A program made the position numbers and the translations under genes. Shown piece by piece: positions 35,544 to 45,200 of a stretch of DNA of 64,000 nucleotides; the first letter of the stretch is position 1, and each line of letters begins with the position of its first letter. Under the pieces are notes generated by a model that saw only the letters and a program-made list of their open reading frames with translations, had not been told where the DNA came from and ran no database searches. Origin of the DNA: Sphingomonas taxi (GTDB lineage Bacteria; Pseudomonadota; Alphaproteobacteria; Sphingomonadales; Sphingomonadaceae); assembly GCF_000764535.1 (NCBI RefSeq), contig NZ_CP009571.1:3281001-3345000 (forward strand), read 5' to 3'.

Positions 35544-36947
35544 ATGCGTGATCTCCGCATCGTGCTGTTCGCGCTCGTCTGGTTCAGCTGCGCCTGGTTC
35601 GGCTCTTGGGAGCTCAACCCCAATAATGCGACGCGGATGTTCGCCGCGATCAGCTTGGTCGAGGATGGCGATGCGACGATCGACGAATTCGCTCCTCTGA
35701 CGATCGACAAGGCGAGCTTCGACGGTCACGCCTATCTCGACAAGGCGCCGGGCATGACGCTGATGGCGCTCCCCGCGGTGTGGATCGCCGACGCGGCGAC
35801 TGGGATGCGCGCGACACGATTCGGCAACGCCCCCGCCGGCCCCGAATTCGAACGCTACCTCCGGTTGCGCACCCGCATCGCCGCCGCGATCGGCCCGGCG
35901 CTGCTCACTGCGCTCGCTGCCGTGCTGCTCTTCGATCTCGCCGCCGGGCTGACCGGCAGCGTCGCGGCCGGGCTGTTCGCCGCGCTGGGCTATGCATTGG
36001 GCACGCCGGTCTGGGGCTGGTCGACGACATTGCTGGGCCATGCCGTGGTCGCCGATTGCTATGCCATCGCATTCTGGGCGATCTGGCGCGGCAGCCGCCC
36101 CGGTGCGCAGGGCGCGGGCGCGGCGGCGCTCGCCGGCGCAGCGCTCGGCTGGGCGGTGGTGGTGGAGCATCAGGCGGTGCTCGCCGCGGTGCCGATCGCC
36201 GGCTGGGCGCTCTGGCGGCTGCGCGACCGGCCCGACCGGTTGCGCCTCGCCGGCGTCGCGATCGCCGCGGGCGTGGTCGCGCTGCTGCCGCTCGCGCTCT
36301 ACAATTTCGTCGCCTTCGGCACGCCGTTCCGCGTCGGCTATTCCGGCGTCGTCGGCTGGGAGGGGATGCATCAGGGGCTGTTCGGGCTCGGCTGGCCGCG
36401 CTTGTATGCGATGCGTGCGGTGCTGCTCAGCTTCCAGCTCGGGCTGATCTGGGTCGCGCCGGTGCTGCTGCTGGCACCGCTCGGCCTGTGGTACTGGCTG
36501 CGCCGTCCGCCGCTGCGGCCGGTGGCGCTCGCCGCCACGCTGAGCGCGCTGATCGTGCTGCTGGTCAATGCCGCCTACGTCTATTGGGACGGCGGCAATA
36601 CCACCGGGCCGCGCTTCCTGATCCCGGCGGTGGCGCCGCTCGCGCTCGGGCTGGCGGCGGAATGGATGCGCGCCGGCGGCCGCGGCGAGCGGATCGCGAT
36701 GAGCCTGTTGCTGACGCTGTCGATCGCGATCAACGCCATGATCGCCGCCGCCGAGATCTTCGCGCCGCCGCTCGTCATCTTCCCGATCTGGCAATGGGTG
36801 CGCCCCGCCTTCCTGCGCGGTGGTCTGCGCACCGTGCCGAACGAATGGTTCGGCTGGACGCCATGGGCGGGCTTTGGCGTGTGGGCGGTGCTGGCGCTGC
36901 CGATGCTCGGCTGGCTGGTCTGGCGGGTGCGTCGCGTTCAGCCGTGA
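35544..36947 (+). CDS. Polytopic membrane protein, probable GT-C/mannosyltransferase-like
   Basis: A 467-residue inner-membrane protein with about ten to eleven helices. After the first helix comes a long periplasmic loop with two acidic residues (LVEDGDATIDEFA) and YLDKAPGMTLMALP, a layout resembling GT-C glycosyltransferases such as the ArnT/PMT superfamily, where acidic residues in the first loop are catalytic. No specific donor or acceptor can be named. The last 10 bases overlap the end of the convergent DedA gene. Confidence 0.65.
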   Translation: MRDLRIVLFALVWFSCAWFGSWELNPNNATRMFAAISLVEDGDATIDEFAPLTIDKASFDGHAYLDKAPGMTLMALPAVWIADAATGMRATRFGNAPAGPEFERYLRLRTRIAAAIGPALLTALAAVLLFDLAAGLTGSVAAGLFAALGYALGTPVWGWSTTLLGHAVVADCYAIAFWAIWRGSRPGAQGAGAAALAGAALGWAVVVEHQAVLAAVPIAGWALWRLRDRPDRLRLAGVAIAAGVVALLPLALYNFVAFGTPFRVGYSGVVGWEGMHQGLFGLGWPRLYAMRAVLLSFQLGLIWVAPVLLLAPLGLWYWLRRPPLRPVALAATLSALIVLLVNAAYVYWDGGNTTGPRFLIPAVAPLALGLAAEWMRAGGRGERIAMSLLLTLSIAINAMIAAAEIFAPPLVIFPIWQWVRPAFLRGGLRTVPNEWFGWTPWAGFGVWAVLALPMLGWLVWRVRRVQP

Positions 36948-37570
36948 CGCTTGAGCCCGCGCACCCGGTGCCAGATGTAGAAGGCGACCAGCGCGATCAG
37001 CACGATTCCGATCAGCAGGTCGGCGCGGTGGAAGGCGGCCTTGACGCGCGGGTCGCTGTTCCATTTGTCGCCGAGCTTCATGCCGACCCAGGCGAGGCCG
37101 AAGCACCACGGCCATGAGCCGAGGAAGGTATAGACGTGGAACGGCACCAGCCGCATTCGCGCGACGCCGGCGGGAAAGGCGATGAAGCTGCGGATCACCG
37201 GCAGCAGCCGGCCGATCAGCACCGCGAGACTGCCCCAGCGCGCGAAGAAGCGGTCGGCGGCGTCGAGCTCGCCCGGCCCGATCAGGACGTAGCGGCCCCA
37301 GCGCTCGGCCATCGGCCGGCCGCCGCGCTTGCCGACCTCATAGCCGACGATCGAGCCAATGTTGCAGCCGATCGCGCCCGCGGTCGCGGCGAGAATCAGG
37401 TCGAACCGCCCGGTCGAGACGAGATAGCCGGCGAACGGCATGATGATCTCGGAGGGGAGCGGGATGCACGCGCTCTCTATCGCCATCAGGATCGCGATGC
37501 CGACATAGCCGCCGCTGGAGATCACCCAGATGGTGAAGGTGGCGAGAACGCCCAGGATCTTTTCGAACAT
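36938..37570 (-). CDS. DedA-family membrane protein
   Basis: A 210-residue DedA/SNARE-associated family membrane protein. The family core is AIESACIPLPSEIIMPFAGYLV, with GSIVGYEVGKRGGRP and the motif RLLPVIRSFIAFPAGVARM carrying the conserved arginines. DedA proteins act as lipid (undecaprenyl phosphate or phosphatidylethanolamine) translocases or membrane-potential-linked transporters. The ATG at 37570 gives the normal N-terminus. The gene is convergent with the preceding membrane protein gene. Confidence 0.9.
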   Translation of the reverse strand: MFEKILGVLATFTIWVISSGGYVGIAILMAIESACIPLPSEIIMPFAGYLVSTGRFDLILAATAGAIGCNIGSIVGYEVGKRGGRPMAERWGRYVLIGPGELDAADRFFARWGSLAVLIGRLLPVIRSFIAFPAGVARMRLVPFHVYTFLGSWPWCFGLAWVGMKLGDKWNSDPRVKAAFHRADLLIGIVLIALVAFYIWHRVRGLKRHG

Positions 37571-37645
37571 GGGACCGGGACTTGGCGGATCGGGGCGGCC
37601 AAGGGAAGGGGGAACCGGGCGGCGACCCCATGCGCTCGTGCCATT

Positions 37646-38440
37646 ATGGATGACCTTACCTTCAACGACGGCCGCACGATGCCGCGGCTCGGCCTCGGCA
37701 CCTGGAAGCTCCCCGACCCGCAGGCGCCACTGGTGGTGCGCCGCGCGCTCGACCTCGGCTATCGGCTGATCGACACCGCTGCGATCTACGGCAACGAGCG
37801 CGGCGTCGGCGAGGGCGTCCACGGCAGTGCGGCGTTCCTCACCACCAAATTGTGGAACGACCGGCAGGGCGATCCCGAGGCGGCGCTCGACGAAAGCCTC
37901 GCTTTGCTCGGGGTCGACGCGGTCGATCTGTACCTGATCCACTGGCCGGCGCCGGGGCAGGGGGAATATGTCGACGCGTGGAAGGCGCTGGTCGGCTTGC
38001 GCGATGCGGGCAAGACGCGGTCGATCGGCGTGTCCAACTTCCTCCCCGAGCATCTCGACGCGATCATCGATGCGACCGGGGTGACGCCGGTGCTCAACCA
38101 GATCGAGCTGCACCCCTATCACCAGCGCCGCGAGGAGCGCGCCTATCACGACGCGCACGGTATCGTGACGCAAGCGTGGAGCCCGCTCGGGCAGGGCGGC
38201 GAGTTGCTGCGCGATGATGCGATCGTCCGCGTGGCGGAGAAGCACGGCCGCTCCCCGGCGCAGGTGGTGATCGCCTGGCATCTCGCCCACGGCCTGTCGG
38301 TGATCCCCAAGGCGGCGGACGCCGAGCACATGACCGACAATTTCGCCGCGCTCGACCTGACGCTGGACGAGGACGACGTCGCGGCGATCGACGCCCTCGA
38401 AACCGGCGAACGCATGGGTCAGGACGCGCGAACGATGTGA
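37646..38440 (+). CDS. Aldo/keto reductase (2,5-diketo-D-gluconate reductase-like)
   Basis: A 264-residue NADPH-dependent reductase. Asp and Tyr of the tetrad lie in LIDTAAIYGNE, Lys in LTTKLWN and His in LIHWPAP. The C-terminal part SVIPKAADAEHMTDNFAA contributes the NADPH phosphate site. This subgroup (DkgA/B, AKR5) reduces methylglyoxal and keto-sugars. It is distinct from the longer aldo/keto reductase at 2.9 kb. It diverges from DedA with 75 bp between. Confidence 0.92.
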   Translation: MDDLTFNDGRTMPRLGLGTWKLPDPQAPLVVRRALDLGYRLIDTAAIYGNERGVGEGVHGSAAFLTTKLWNDRQGDPEAALDESLALLGVDAVDLYLIHWPAPGQGEYVDAWKALVGLRDAGKTRSIGVSNFLPEHLDAIIDATGVTPVLNQIELHPYHQRREERAYHDAHGIVTQAWSPLGQGGELLRDDAIVRVAEKHGRSPAQVVIAWHLAHGLSVIPKAADAEHMTDNFAALDLTLDEDDVAAIDALETGERMGQDARTM

Positions 38441-38518
38441 CCCAAGTCATCCCCGGCGGGGGCAGGGCTATCGCGTATGATTGCGGTGATGAGGTTCGAT
38501 CGGTTCTATTATCAAATC

Positions 38519-38625
38519 CGTCACCCCGGACTCGTTCCGGGGTCCACGGGGCCGCAGGAGAATGGTATCGAGCCAAGCCTTTTTCCTCGCCGCAGGGTGG
38601 ACCCCGGAACAAGTCCGGGGTGACG
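38519..38625. repeat. Inverted-repeat element (family C variant)
   Basis: The left arm (38519-38547, starting CGTCACCCCGGACTCGTTCC) and right arm (38597-38625, GTGGACCCCGGAACAAGTCC) are near-perfect complements about 29 bp long. Around 49 bases separate them. It sits between the convergent aldo/keto reductase and UdgX genes and could end both transcripts. Confidence 0.87.
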
Positions 38626-38695
38626 AGGTAAGCTTGGGAGACGACCGGCTCGCGCGCGCGTCCATATACGATAGCCCTCGCCGTGCCGGGGAGGC

Positions 38696-40093
38696 TTACC
38701 CCGCCGCCGCCTTCGCCTTCTTCAGATCCTCGACGAACCGCGCGAATTCGTCCTCCTTCTGCGCCGGGTCGGGCAGGCGGAGGAGATAGCTCGGATGCAC
38801 CGTGATCCACGCCTCGCCACCCTCCGGCAGCCGCAGCGCCTGCCCGCGCTCGCGACCGATCGTCACCGCCCGCCCGAACAGCGAGCGGCCCGCCGTCGCG
38901 CCGAGTGCCACCGTCACCTGCGGGCGCACCAGCATCTGCTCCTGCTCGATCCACCAGCGGCACGCCTGGATCTCGCCGGTATCGGGCTTGGCGTGGATGC
39001 GGCGCTTGCCGCGCTGCTCGAACTTGAAATGCTTGACCGCATTGGTGACGTAGACGCGCGACCGGTCGATCTCCGCCGCGGCGATCGCGCGATTGAACAC
39101 CTGCCCCGCCGGACCGACGAATGGCGTGCCGGCGAGATCCTCCTGATCGCCCGGCTGTTCGCCGACGAACATCATCCGCGCATCGACCGGCCCCTCGCCG
39201 AACACCGTCTGCGTCGCATGTTTGTAGAGATGGCAGCGGGTGCACGTCGCCGCCTCGTCGCGCAGCGCCGCCCAGGCCGCCTGCACATTGTCGCCGATCG
39301 TCGGCGCCTCGCGTGACTGGGTGATCATCCCGCTCTCCCGTGCCTGCGCGCCGGCGATCAATTGCCCGACGAGCGCCGTCTCCGGCATGTTCTTCCAATA
39401 TTTGCGCGGCATCTCCTTGAGCATCGCGCCGACCTTGACGCGTGCCGGGTTGAAGATGCTGGCATAATAGGTCTTCCACACCTCTTCGGTGGGATCGCCG
39501 TCGGGGGCGTCGCCTTTGCTCGCGCCCGGCCCTTCCGAAAGCGCCTTGCCGTCCCAGTGCAGCGACACCTCGGGCGTCAGGATCGACCAGCGCATGCTGG
39601 CGAAGCGGTTGACGAAGAAGGCGGCGTTGGCGCGGACGATATGATGTTCGGGCTCGAACCAGGCGACGTAGCGGCTGGCGCCAGCGTCGTCGGCGACCTC
39701 ACGAAAGCGCAGGAAGGCGCGCATCTTGTGGATGTCGCGACGGACATTCTTGGCGATCACCTCCAGCTTGCGGATGAGTGGATCGGCGTGATCCTCCATC
39801 AGCTTGGGTTCGCGGCGCAGCCGGTGCAGCACGGTATAGAGCAAGGCGAACCGCTCGGGCTCGGCCGCCATCACCACGCTGCGCGCGAGGTCGATGAACG
39901 CGCGCGGCACCGACAGCGTCCCGACCGGCGGCGGCGGAGCCGATTCCTCGGCGGCGGCGGCGAACAGGTCGGCGGGGGTATCGCCGACCTGCCACACCAC
40001 GTCGTCCGGCGGCACGTCCCCCGCCGCGAGCGCCCGCGCGGTATCGCGCCAGGCGTCGAAATCGTCGGGCGCGGGGAGGGTCGCCAACCGCAT
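38696..40093 (-). CDS. DUF4130 - UdgX fusion, uracil-DNA glycosylase superfamily
   Basis: A 465-residue two-domain protein. Residues 1-250 match the TIGR03915/DUF4130 type found beside putative DNA-repair radical SAM proteins (RREPKLMEDHADPLIRKLE, MRWSILTPEVSLHWDG). Residues about 270-465 are a uracil-DNA glycosylase-like domain with CTRCHLYKHATQTVFGEG, FVGEQPGDQEDLAGTPFVGP and the KRRIHAKP loop, the UdgX hallmark whose His (about 367) forms a covalent bond with uracil-derived abasic DNA. It lies in a minus-strand cluster with hemerythrin and radical SAM genes. Confidence 0.92.
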   Translation of the reverse strand: MRLATLPAPDDFDAWRDTARALAAGDVPPDDVVWQVGDTPADLFAAAAEESAPPPPVGTLSVPRAFIDLARSVVMAAEPERFALLYTVLHRLRREPKLMEDHADPLIRKLEVIAKNVRRDIHKMRAFLRFREVADDAGASRYVAWFEPEHHIVRANAAFFVNRFASMRWSILTPEVSLHWDGKALSEGPGASKGDAPDGDPTEEVWKTYYASIFNPARVKVGAMLKEMPRKYWKNMPETALVGQLIAGAQARESGMITQSREAPTIGDNVQAAWAALRDEAATCTRCHLYKHATQTVFGEGPVDARMMFVGEQPGDQEDLAGTPFVGPAGQVFNRAIAAAEIDRSRVYVTNAVKHFKFEQRGKRRIHAKPDTGEIQACRWWIEQEQMLVRPQVTVALGATAGRSLFGRAVTIGRERGQALRLPEGGEAWITVHPSYLLRLPDPAQKEDEFARFVEDLKKAKAAAG

Positions 40094-40099
40094 GCCGGA

Positions 40100-40585
40100 T
40101 CAGTCCCGCTCGTCGCCGCCGGGCGGATTGTCCCTGGCGATCTCCAGCTCCTCGGGCTTGCGCTCCTCGTAGATCGTCGCGAGCTCCGCCTCGGTGCTGT
40201 CGTCGAGTTCCTCGGCGGCGGCGGGGAACATCTCTTCCTCTTCCTCGGTGATGTGATGCTCGTAGCGGCGGCGCATGTGGAAGAATTTCTCGCTCCACGC
40301 ATCCGAACCGAACTCTTCGTCGGCCATCTCGCCGAGCAGGTCGTCGACTTCCTTATGCTCGCTCACCGAATGACGCGCATCGTCGCGCAGCTCGGGATCG
40401 CGCAGCATCGTCGCGTAAAGCGATTCCTCCTCGGCGGCGGCATGGCTCTGGATTTCGAGCCGGAACGCCTCGAACAGCTGCTTCCGCTCGTCGCTCGCGC
40501 CCTGCAGGTCGGCGAGCTGCTTCAACATATCGCGGTGCTTGTCGTGATCGCGTTTCAGGTCCGCGTAGATCTGCGCCAGCGCCAT
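40100..40585 (-). CDS. Hemerythrin-domain protein
   Basis: A 161-residue four-helix hemerythrin/HHE protein. The metal-binding histidines appear in KRDHDKHRDML, EIQSHAAAEEESLY, VSEHKEVDDLL and MRRRYEHHITEEEEEMF. Such domains bind a di-iron centre and serve in oxygen, NO or iron handling. The ATG at 40585 has an AAGGAGATA ribosome site. It sits 6 bp upstream of the DUF4130-UdgX gene, so it is co-transcribed with it. Confidence 0.9.
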   Translation of the reverse strand: MALAQIYADLKRDHDKHRDMLKQLADLQGASDERKQLFEAFRLEIQSHAAAEEESLYATMLRDPELRDDARHSVSEHKEVDDLLGEMADEEFGSDAWSEKFFHMRRRYEHHITEEEEEMFPAAAEELDDSTEAELATIYEERKPEELEIARDNPPGGDERD

Positions 40586-40649
40586 GATCGTATCTCCTTC
40601 GCGGCAACCAACCGGCGAGGGCGCGGGGCGTTTCACCTGTGAGTCATTC

Positions 40650-41897
40650 TCATGCGGCGAACAATTCGAGCTGCTGGCGCCTAGGCGCGACGAGCGGCTT
40701 GAGATCGGCGCGATCGGTGAGCAGCACCGGCCGCCAGTCCTCGGCGACGATGAACGGCCGCACTTTCGTGACGCTCACCGTCAGCCGCGCGACATCGTCG
40801 AGCCGCAGCCGCCGCCAGCGCCGGCTGGCGACGATCCGGTCGACCGCCTTCACGCCGAGCCCCGGGACACGCAGCAGCATCTCGCGCGGCGCGCGGTTGA
40901 CGTCGACCGGGAAGCTCTCGCGGAATTTGAGCGCCCAGGCGAGCTTGGGATCGATGTCGAGCGGCAGCATGCCGGTCGCATCGTCCGCCGCGGCGACCAC
41001 CTCGTGCGGGCTGTAATCGTAGAAGCGCATCAGCCAGTCGGACTGATACAGGCGATGCTCGCGCATCAGCGGCGGGCGTTGCAGCGGCAGCACCGTGCTC
41101 GCATCGGGGATCGGGCTGAACGCGCTGTAATAAACGCGGCGCAGGCCGAACCGGTCGTAAAGCGTCGAGGCGCGGGTGACGATCTCGCCGTCGGTCGCGG
41201 CATCGGCGCCGACGATCATCTGCGTCGACTGGCCGGCGGGGGCAAAGCGCGGTGCGGATTTGTACTTCTTGCGGGCATCGCCATTGTCCGCGATCGACGT
41301 CTTGACGTCCTTCATCGCGCCCTCGATCCGCGCGCCGTCCTTTTCGGGCGCGAGCCGCTTCAGCCCGCTGACCGTCGGCAGCTCGACGTTGATCGAGACG
41401 CGATCGGCATAGAGCCCCGCCTGATGCACCAGTTCGGGATCGGCGTCGGGGATCGTCTTGAGGTGGATATAGCCACGGAAGTGATGATCCTCGCGCAACG
41501 ACCGCGCGACCTCGACCATCTGCTCCATCGTATAGTTCGATGACTTGATGATGCCCGAAGAGAGGAACAGCCCTTCGATGTAATTGCGCTTGTAGAAGGA
41601 GATGGTGAGGTTGACGACCTCCTGCGCGGTAAAGCGCGCGCGGCGGACGTTGCTGCTCTTGCGGTTGATGCAATAATGGCAGTCGAAGATGCAGCTGTTG
41701 GTCAGCAGGATCTTGAGCAGACTGATACAGCGGCCGTCGGGCGCATAAGCGTGGCAGATGCCCATGCCCTCGGTCGATCCCAGCCCCTTGCCGTCGCGGC
41801 TGTCGCGCTTGGCGGTGCCAGACGAAGCGCAGGACGCATCATATTTCGCCGCATCGGCGAGGATCGCCAGCTTTTCACGGGTGTCGAGCTGGGCCAT
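40650..41897 (-). CDS. Putative DNA modification/repair radical SAM protein
   Basis: A 415-residue radical SAM protein of the TIGR03916 type. The iron-sulfur cluster motif is CIFDCHYC (CxxxCxxC), and a second cysteine-containing segment is YDASCASSGTAKR. At the C-terminus a helix-hairpin-helix (LLRVPGLGVKAVDRIVASRRWRR) suggests DNA binding. The start at 41897 (MAQLDTREKLAILADAAKY) matches the family N-terminus; a longer form from 41957 is possible. Members travel with DUF4130/UdgX-type proteins, as here; the reaction is unknown. Confidence 0.9.
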   Translation of the reverse strand: MAQLDTREKLAILADAAKYDASCASSGTAKRDSRDGKGLGSTEGMGICHAYAPDGRCISLLKILLTNSCIFDCHYCINRKSSNVRRARFTAQEVVNLTISFYKRNYIEGLFLSSGIIKSSNYTMEQMVEVARSLREDHHFRGYIHLKTIPDADPELVHQAGLYADRVSINVELPTVSGLKRLAPEKDGARIEGAMKDVKTSIADNGDARKKYKSAPRFAPAGQSTQMIVGADAATDGEIVTRASTLYDRFGLRRVYYSAFSPIPDASTVLPLQRPPLMREHRLYQSDWLMRFYDYSPHEVVAAADDATGMLPLDIDPKLAWALKFRESFPVDVNRAPREMLLRVPGLGVKAVDRIVASRRWRRLRLDDVARLTVSVTKVRPFIVAEDWRPVLLTDRADLKPLVAPRRQQLELFAA

Positions 41898-42026
41898 CTG
41901 TTCGATATACGTTCCGCGACCCTTTGGAACAAGGGGCGGTGGAAACACGATTTTCATCGCCGGCAACACGGCCGCAATCCGCGTCGTGCAGACAGGATCG
42001 GCAGGGGGATGGAAGAGGAACGCGCC

Positions 42027-42188
42027 ATGACCCGCAACGACACGCCCTATCTGTCCGACCGATCGTTCGTCGAAGCGGTCCGTGCGATCCAGGCGGATCA
42101 TCCCGCCGCCGCCGCGGTGCATCAGGAGATGTGCCTGCTCTACACGGGCCGGGTGCTCGCCGACCTGTTGCGCGGGCGGCGGGGGTGA
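42027..42188 (+). CDS. Small conserved-looking protein (53 aa)
   Basis: A 53-residue ORF starting MTRNDTPYLSDRSFVEAVRA and ending DLLRGRRG, predicted to be mostly helical. AGAGGA is 7 bases before the ATG at 42027; an ATG at 42009 would add six residues. No domain is recognised. It is divergent from the radical SAM gene and is followed by a 25-bp perfect inverted repeat. The codon pattern and ribosome site support expression, but function is unknown. Confidence 0.6.
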   Translation: MTRNDTPYLSDRSFVEAVRAIQADHPAAAAVHQEMCLLYTGRVLADLLRGRRG

Positions 42189-42215
42189 TGGGGCCGCGCA
42201 AACCCCAATTACTGC

Positions 42216-42280
42216 CGTTCGCCCTGAGCCTGTCGAAGGGCAAGTGAGTCTCAGGCCCTTCGACAGGCTCAGGGCGAACG
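42216..42280. repeat. Perfect 25-bp inverted repeat (family B)
   Basis: The left arm 42216-42240 (CGTTCGCCCTGAGCCTGTCG plus AAGGG) is the exact reverse complement of 42256-42280, with a 15-base loop. A second copy with two arm mismatches lies at 45822-45886. It sits at the convergence of the small ORF and smc, so it may act as a bidirectional transcription stop. Confidence 0.95.
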
Positions 42281-42298
42281 GGAAGGAACGAGCGCCGG

Positions 42299-45200
42299 CT
42301 ATTCCGCCGCCAGCAGCGACGTCGCGCCGCCGAGGTCGACCGACACCAGCCGGCTGACGCCGCGCTCGACCATCGTCACGCCGAACAGGCGGTGCATCCG
42401 GCTCATCGTCACCGCATTGTGCGTGACGATCAGATAGCGGGTGTCGGTCTCGCGCGACATGCGATCGAGCAGGTCGCAGAAGCGCTCGATATTGGCGTCG
42501 TCGAGCGGCGCATCGACCTCGTCGAGCACGCAGATCGGCGCAGGGTTCGTCAGGAACAAAGCGAAGATCAGCGCCACCGCGGTCAGCGCCTGTTCGCCCC
42601 CCGACAACAGCGTCAAGGATTGCAGCCGCTTGCCCGGCGGTTGCGCGAGGATCTCAAGCCCCGCCTCGAGCGGATCGTCCGAATCGACCAGTTCGAGATG
42701 CGCCGCGCCGCCGTCGAACAAGGTGCTGAACAGCCGCCGGAAATGCCCGTCGACCGCCGCGAAGGCGGCGAGCAGCCGCTGCCGCCCCTCGCGGTTGAGC
42801 GTGCCGATCGAGCCGCGCAGCCGGTTCACCGCCTGCCCCAGTTCGTCGCGCTCGGCGGAATTGGTCCGGCTCGCGCCTTCCAGTTCGGCGAGTTCGCGTT
42901 CGGCGACGAGATTGACCGGCCCGATGCGTTCGCGATCCGCGGTGAGCCGGTCGTGCGTCGCGGCTTCCTCGGCGGGGCCGCGGACCTCGGTGACCGCGAA
43001 GCCGAGCCGCTCGGGCAACACCGGCGCCGGACATTCGAACCGTTCGCCCGCCAGCCGGCCGAGCTCGACCCGCCGCTGCGCGTGATTCTCCAGCCGCACG
43101 GTGGTGCCGGCGCGCGCCTCGCGCGCCTGGCTGAGCGTCTCGATCGCGCGACGTTGCGCCTCTTCGGCACGGCGCAGCACCGTCTCGGCGTCGCGCTCCG
43201 CGGCGGCCGCGGTTTCGGCGGCGGCGCGCGCGGCGCCGTGATCCGCCTCCTGCGCATCGATCGCCGCGGCGAGCGCGGCGGGCCGGTCCGCCACCTCGGC
43301 CGCGGTGGCAGCGAGCGTGGCATCGCGCTTGTCCATCTCGGCGATCCGCTTGGCCGCCTCGCCGGCACGCGCGCGCCAGCTCCGCCCGTCCGCCTGCGCC
43401 GCGACGAGTCGCTCGCGGTTCGCCTGCACCGCGCGGTCGAGCGTCGCACGGCGTTCGCGCGCCTGCGCCACCGCGCCGCGCCGCTGGTCGGCGGTGCGGG
43501 CAAGCGCCGCGACCGCCGCGTCACTCTCCCGCCCATCCGGCAGCGCATCGCGCGTCGCCTGCGCGCGCGTGCGGTCGGCGACCGCCTCGGCCAGTTCGTC
43601 GGCGATCCGTGCGGCGCGGGCGTCAAGATCAGCACGCTGGCCGGCGAGCCGTTCGAGCGCACTCGCGGCACGGTCCTCGGCGCGCTCGGCGTCGCGGCCG
43701 GCGGTCTCCGCCTGCGTCAGCTCCGTCCGCGTCGCCTGTGCCGTCGCCCGCGCCGCGGCGATCGTGCGATCGACCGTCGCCCGCGCCGCCTCCGCCGTCT
43801 CCAGCGCGGCGACGGCGGCCGGCCGCGCGGCGGCCAGCGCCTTCAACCGGTTGAGCCGTTCGAGCCGTTCCGCCGCCGCCGCGCCGCTGCCGCTCGCGAC
43901 GAACCCGTCCCAGCGCCGTAGCTGCCCGTCGCGCGTCACCAGCCGTTGCCCGACCGCGAGCGCCTGACCGGTATCCGCGCCGACGAAGGTCTGCGCGAGC
44001 CGCCGCGCGAGCGCTGCCGGTGCCTCGACCCGCATCGCCAGCGCTTCGGAACCGGCAGGCGCCGCCGGGTCCTCCGGCCGCACCGCCGCGCCCGTCCACG
44101 CGTCGAGCCCGACGTCGAGATCGTCGCCAAGCGCCGCCGCCAGCGCGCGCTCGAAGCCCGCTGCCGGGACGACATGGTCGAGCAGCCGGTCGCGCCCGTT
44201 GCGCTGCGTCGCCTTGGTCAGCGCCGCCGCCTCGCTGTCGAGCGCGGCGAGATCGGCGCGCGCGCCCGCGCGCGTCGTCTCCGCTCCGTCGCGTCCGGCG
44301 ATCGCCGCGCGTTCCGCCGCCTCGGCCTCGGCAAGCCCAGTTCGCGCCCGGTCGGCAGCCTGTGCGGCATCCCGCCGTTTGCCGGCGGCCTCCTCACGCG
44401 CGGCGGCGAGGGGGGCGGCATCGCCGAGCGCGGCGATCGCCTGCGCGACCTGCGCCGCGTCGCGCTGCGCCCGATCCGCGCGCGACCGTGCCGCCGCGAG
44501 CGCGGCATCGGCCACGCGTGCCTCCGCCGCCTCGCTCGCCTGCCGCGCCATGCCCTGCGCCAGCGCGACCTCGGCATCGCGCGCATCGCGCTCCGCATCG
44601 GCCAGCGTCGCGGCCAGCATCGGCGCCTCTTCGGCGGCGGCGGCGATCGCCCGGTCGAGCGCCTTGCCCTCCTCCGCGAGCCGCGCCAGCGCCGCCGCGG
44701 CGTCGGCCGCGAGCGTTCCCTCGCGCGCGCGATCCTCGGCGATCCGCGCGCGCGCCTCGGCCAGCTCGGCGACCCGCCGCGCCGCCGCCTCCCGCTCGGT
44801 GCGCAAGGCGGCGAGCGCATGGCCCGCCTCGCTCGCCCGGTCGCGCGCGGCGAGCGCGGCGGCACGCGCGCCAGCGACCGCGGCGGCGGCGTCATGCTGT
44901 GCGGCGGCGGCGGTCCGTTCGGCGGCGGCGGCGGCGGTGACCGCCTCCTCGGCCGCTGCCGCCTCCGCCTTGGCCGCCTCCGCGGCCGCGACCGCCTCGC
45001 GCCAGCGCGCGAAGATCGTCCGCGCCTCGGCGATGCGGATCTGCTCGGACAAATTGCGATAGCGTTCCGCCGCGCGCGCCTGCCGGCGCAACGCCGCGGC
45101 GCGCGCGTCCTGATCGGCGATCAGTTCGTCGAGCCGCAGCAGATTGGCCTCGGTGGCGCGCAATTTCTGCTCGGCGTCGCGGCGGCGGACGTGCAGCCCG

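Noticed and set aside
34938..37115. Long minus-strand open frame (725 codons) opposite coq7, the cysteine protein and the membrane protein
   Set aside because: The plus-strand genes have recognisable domains, ribosome sites and overlaps. The antisense product is low-complexity and lacks hydrophobic core patterns.
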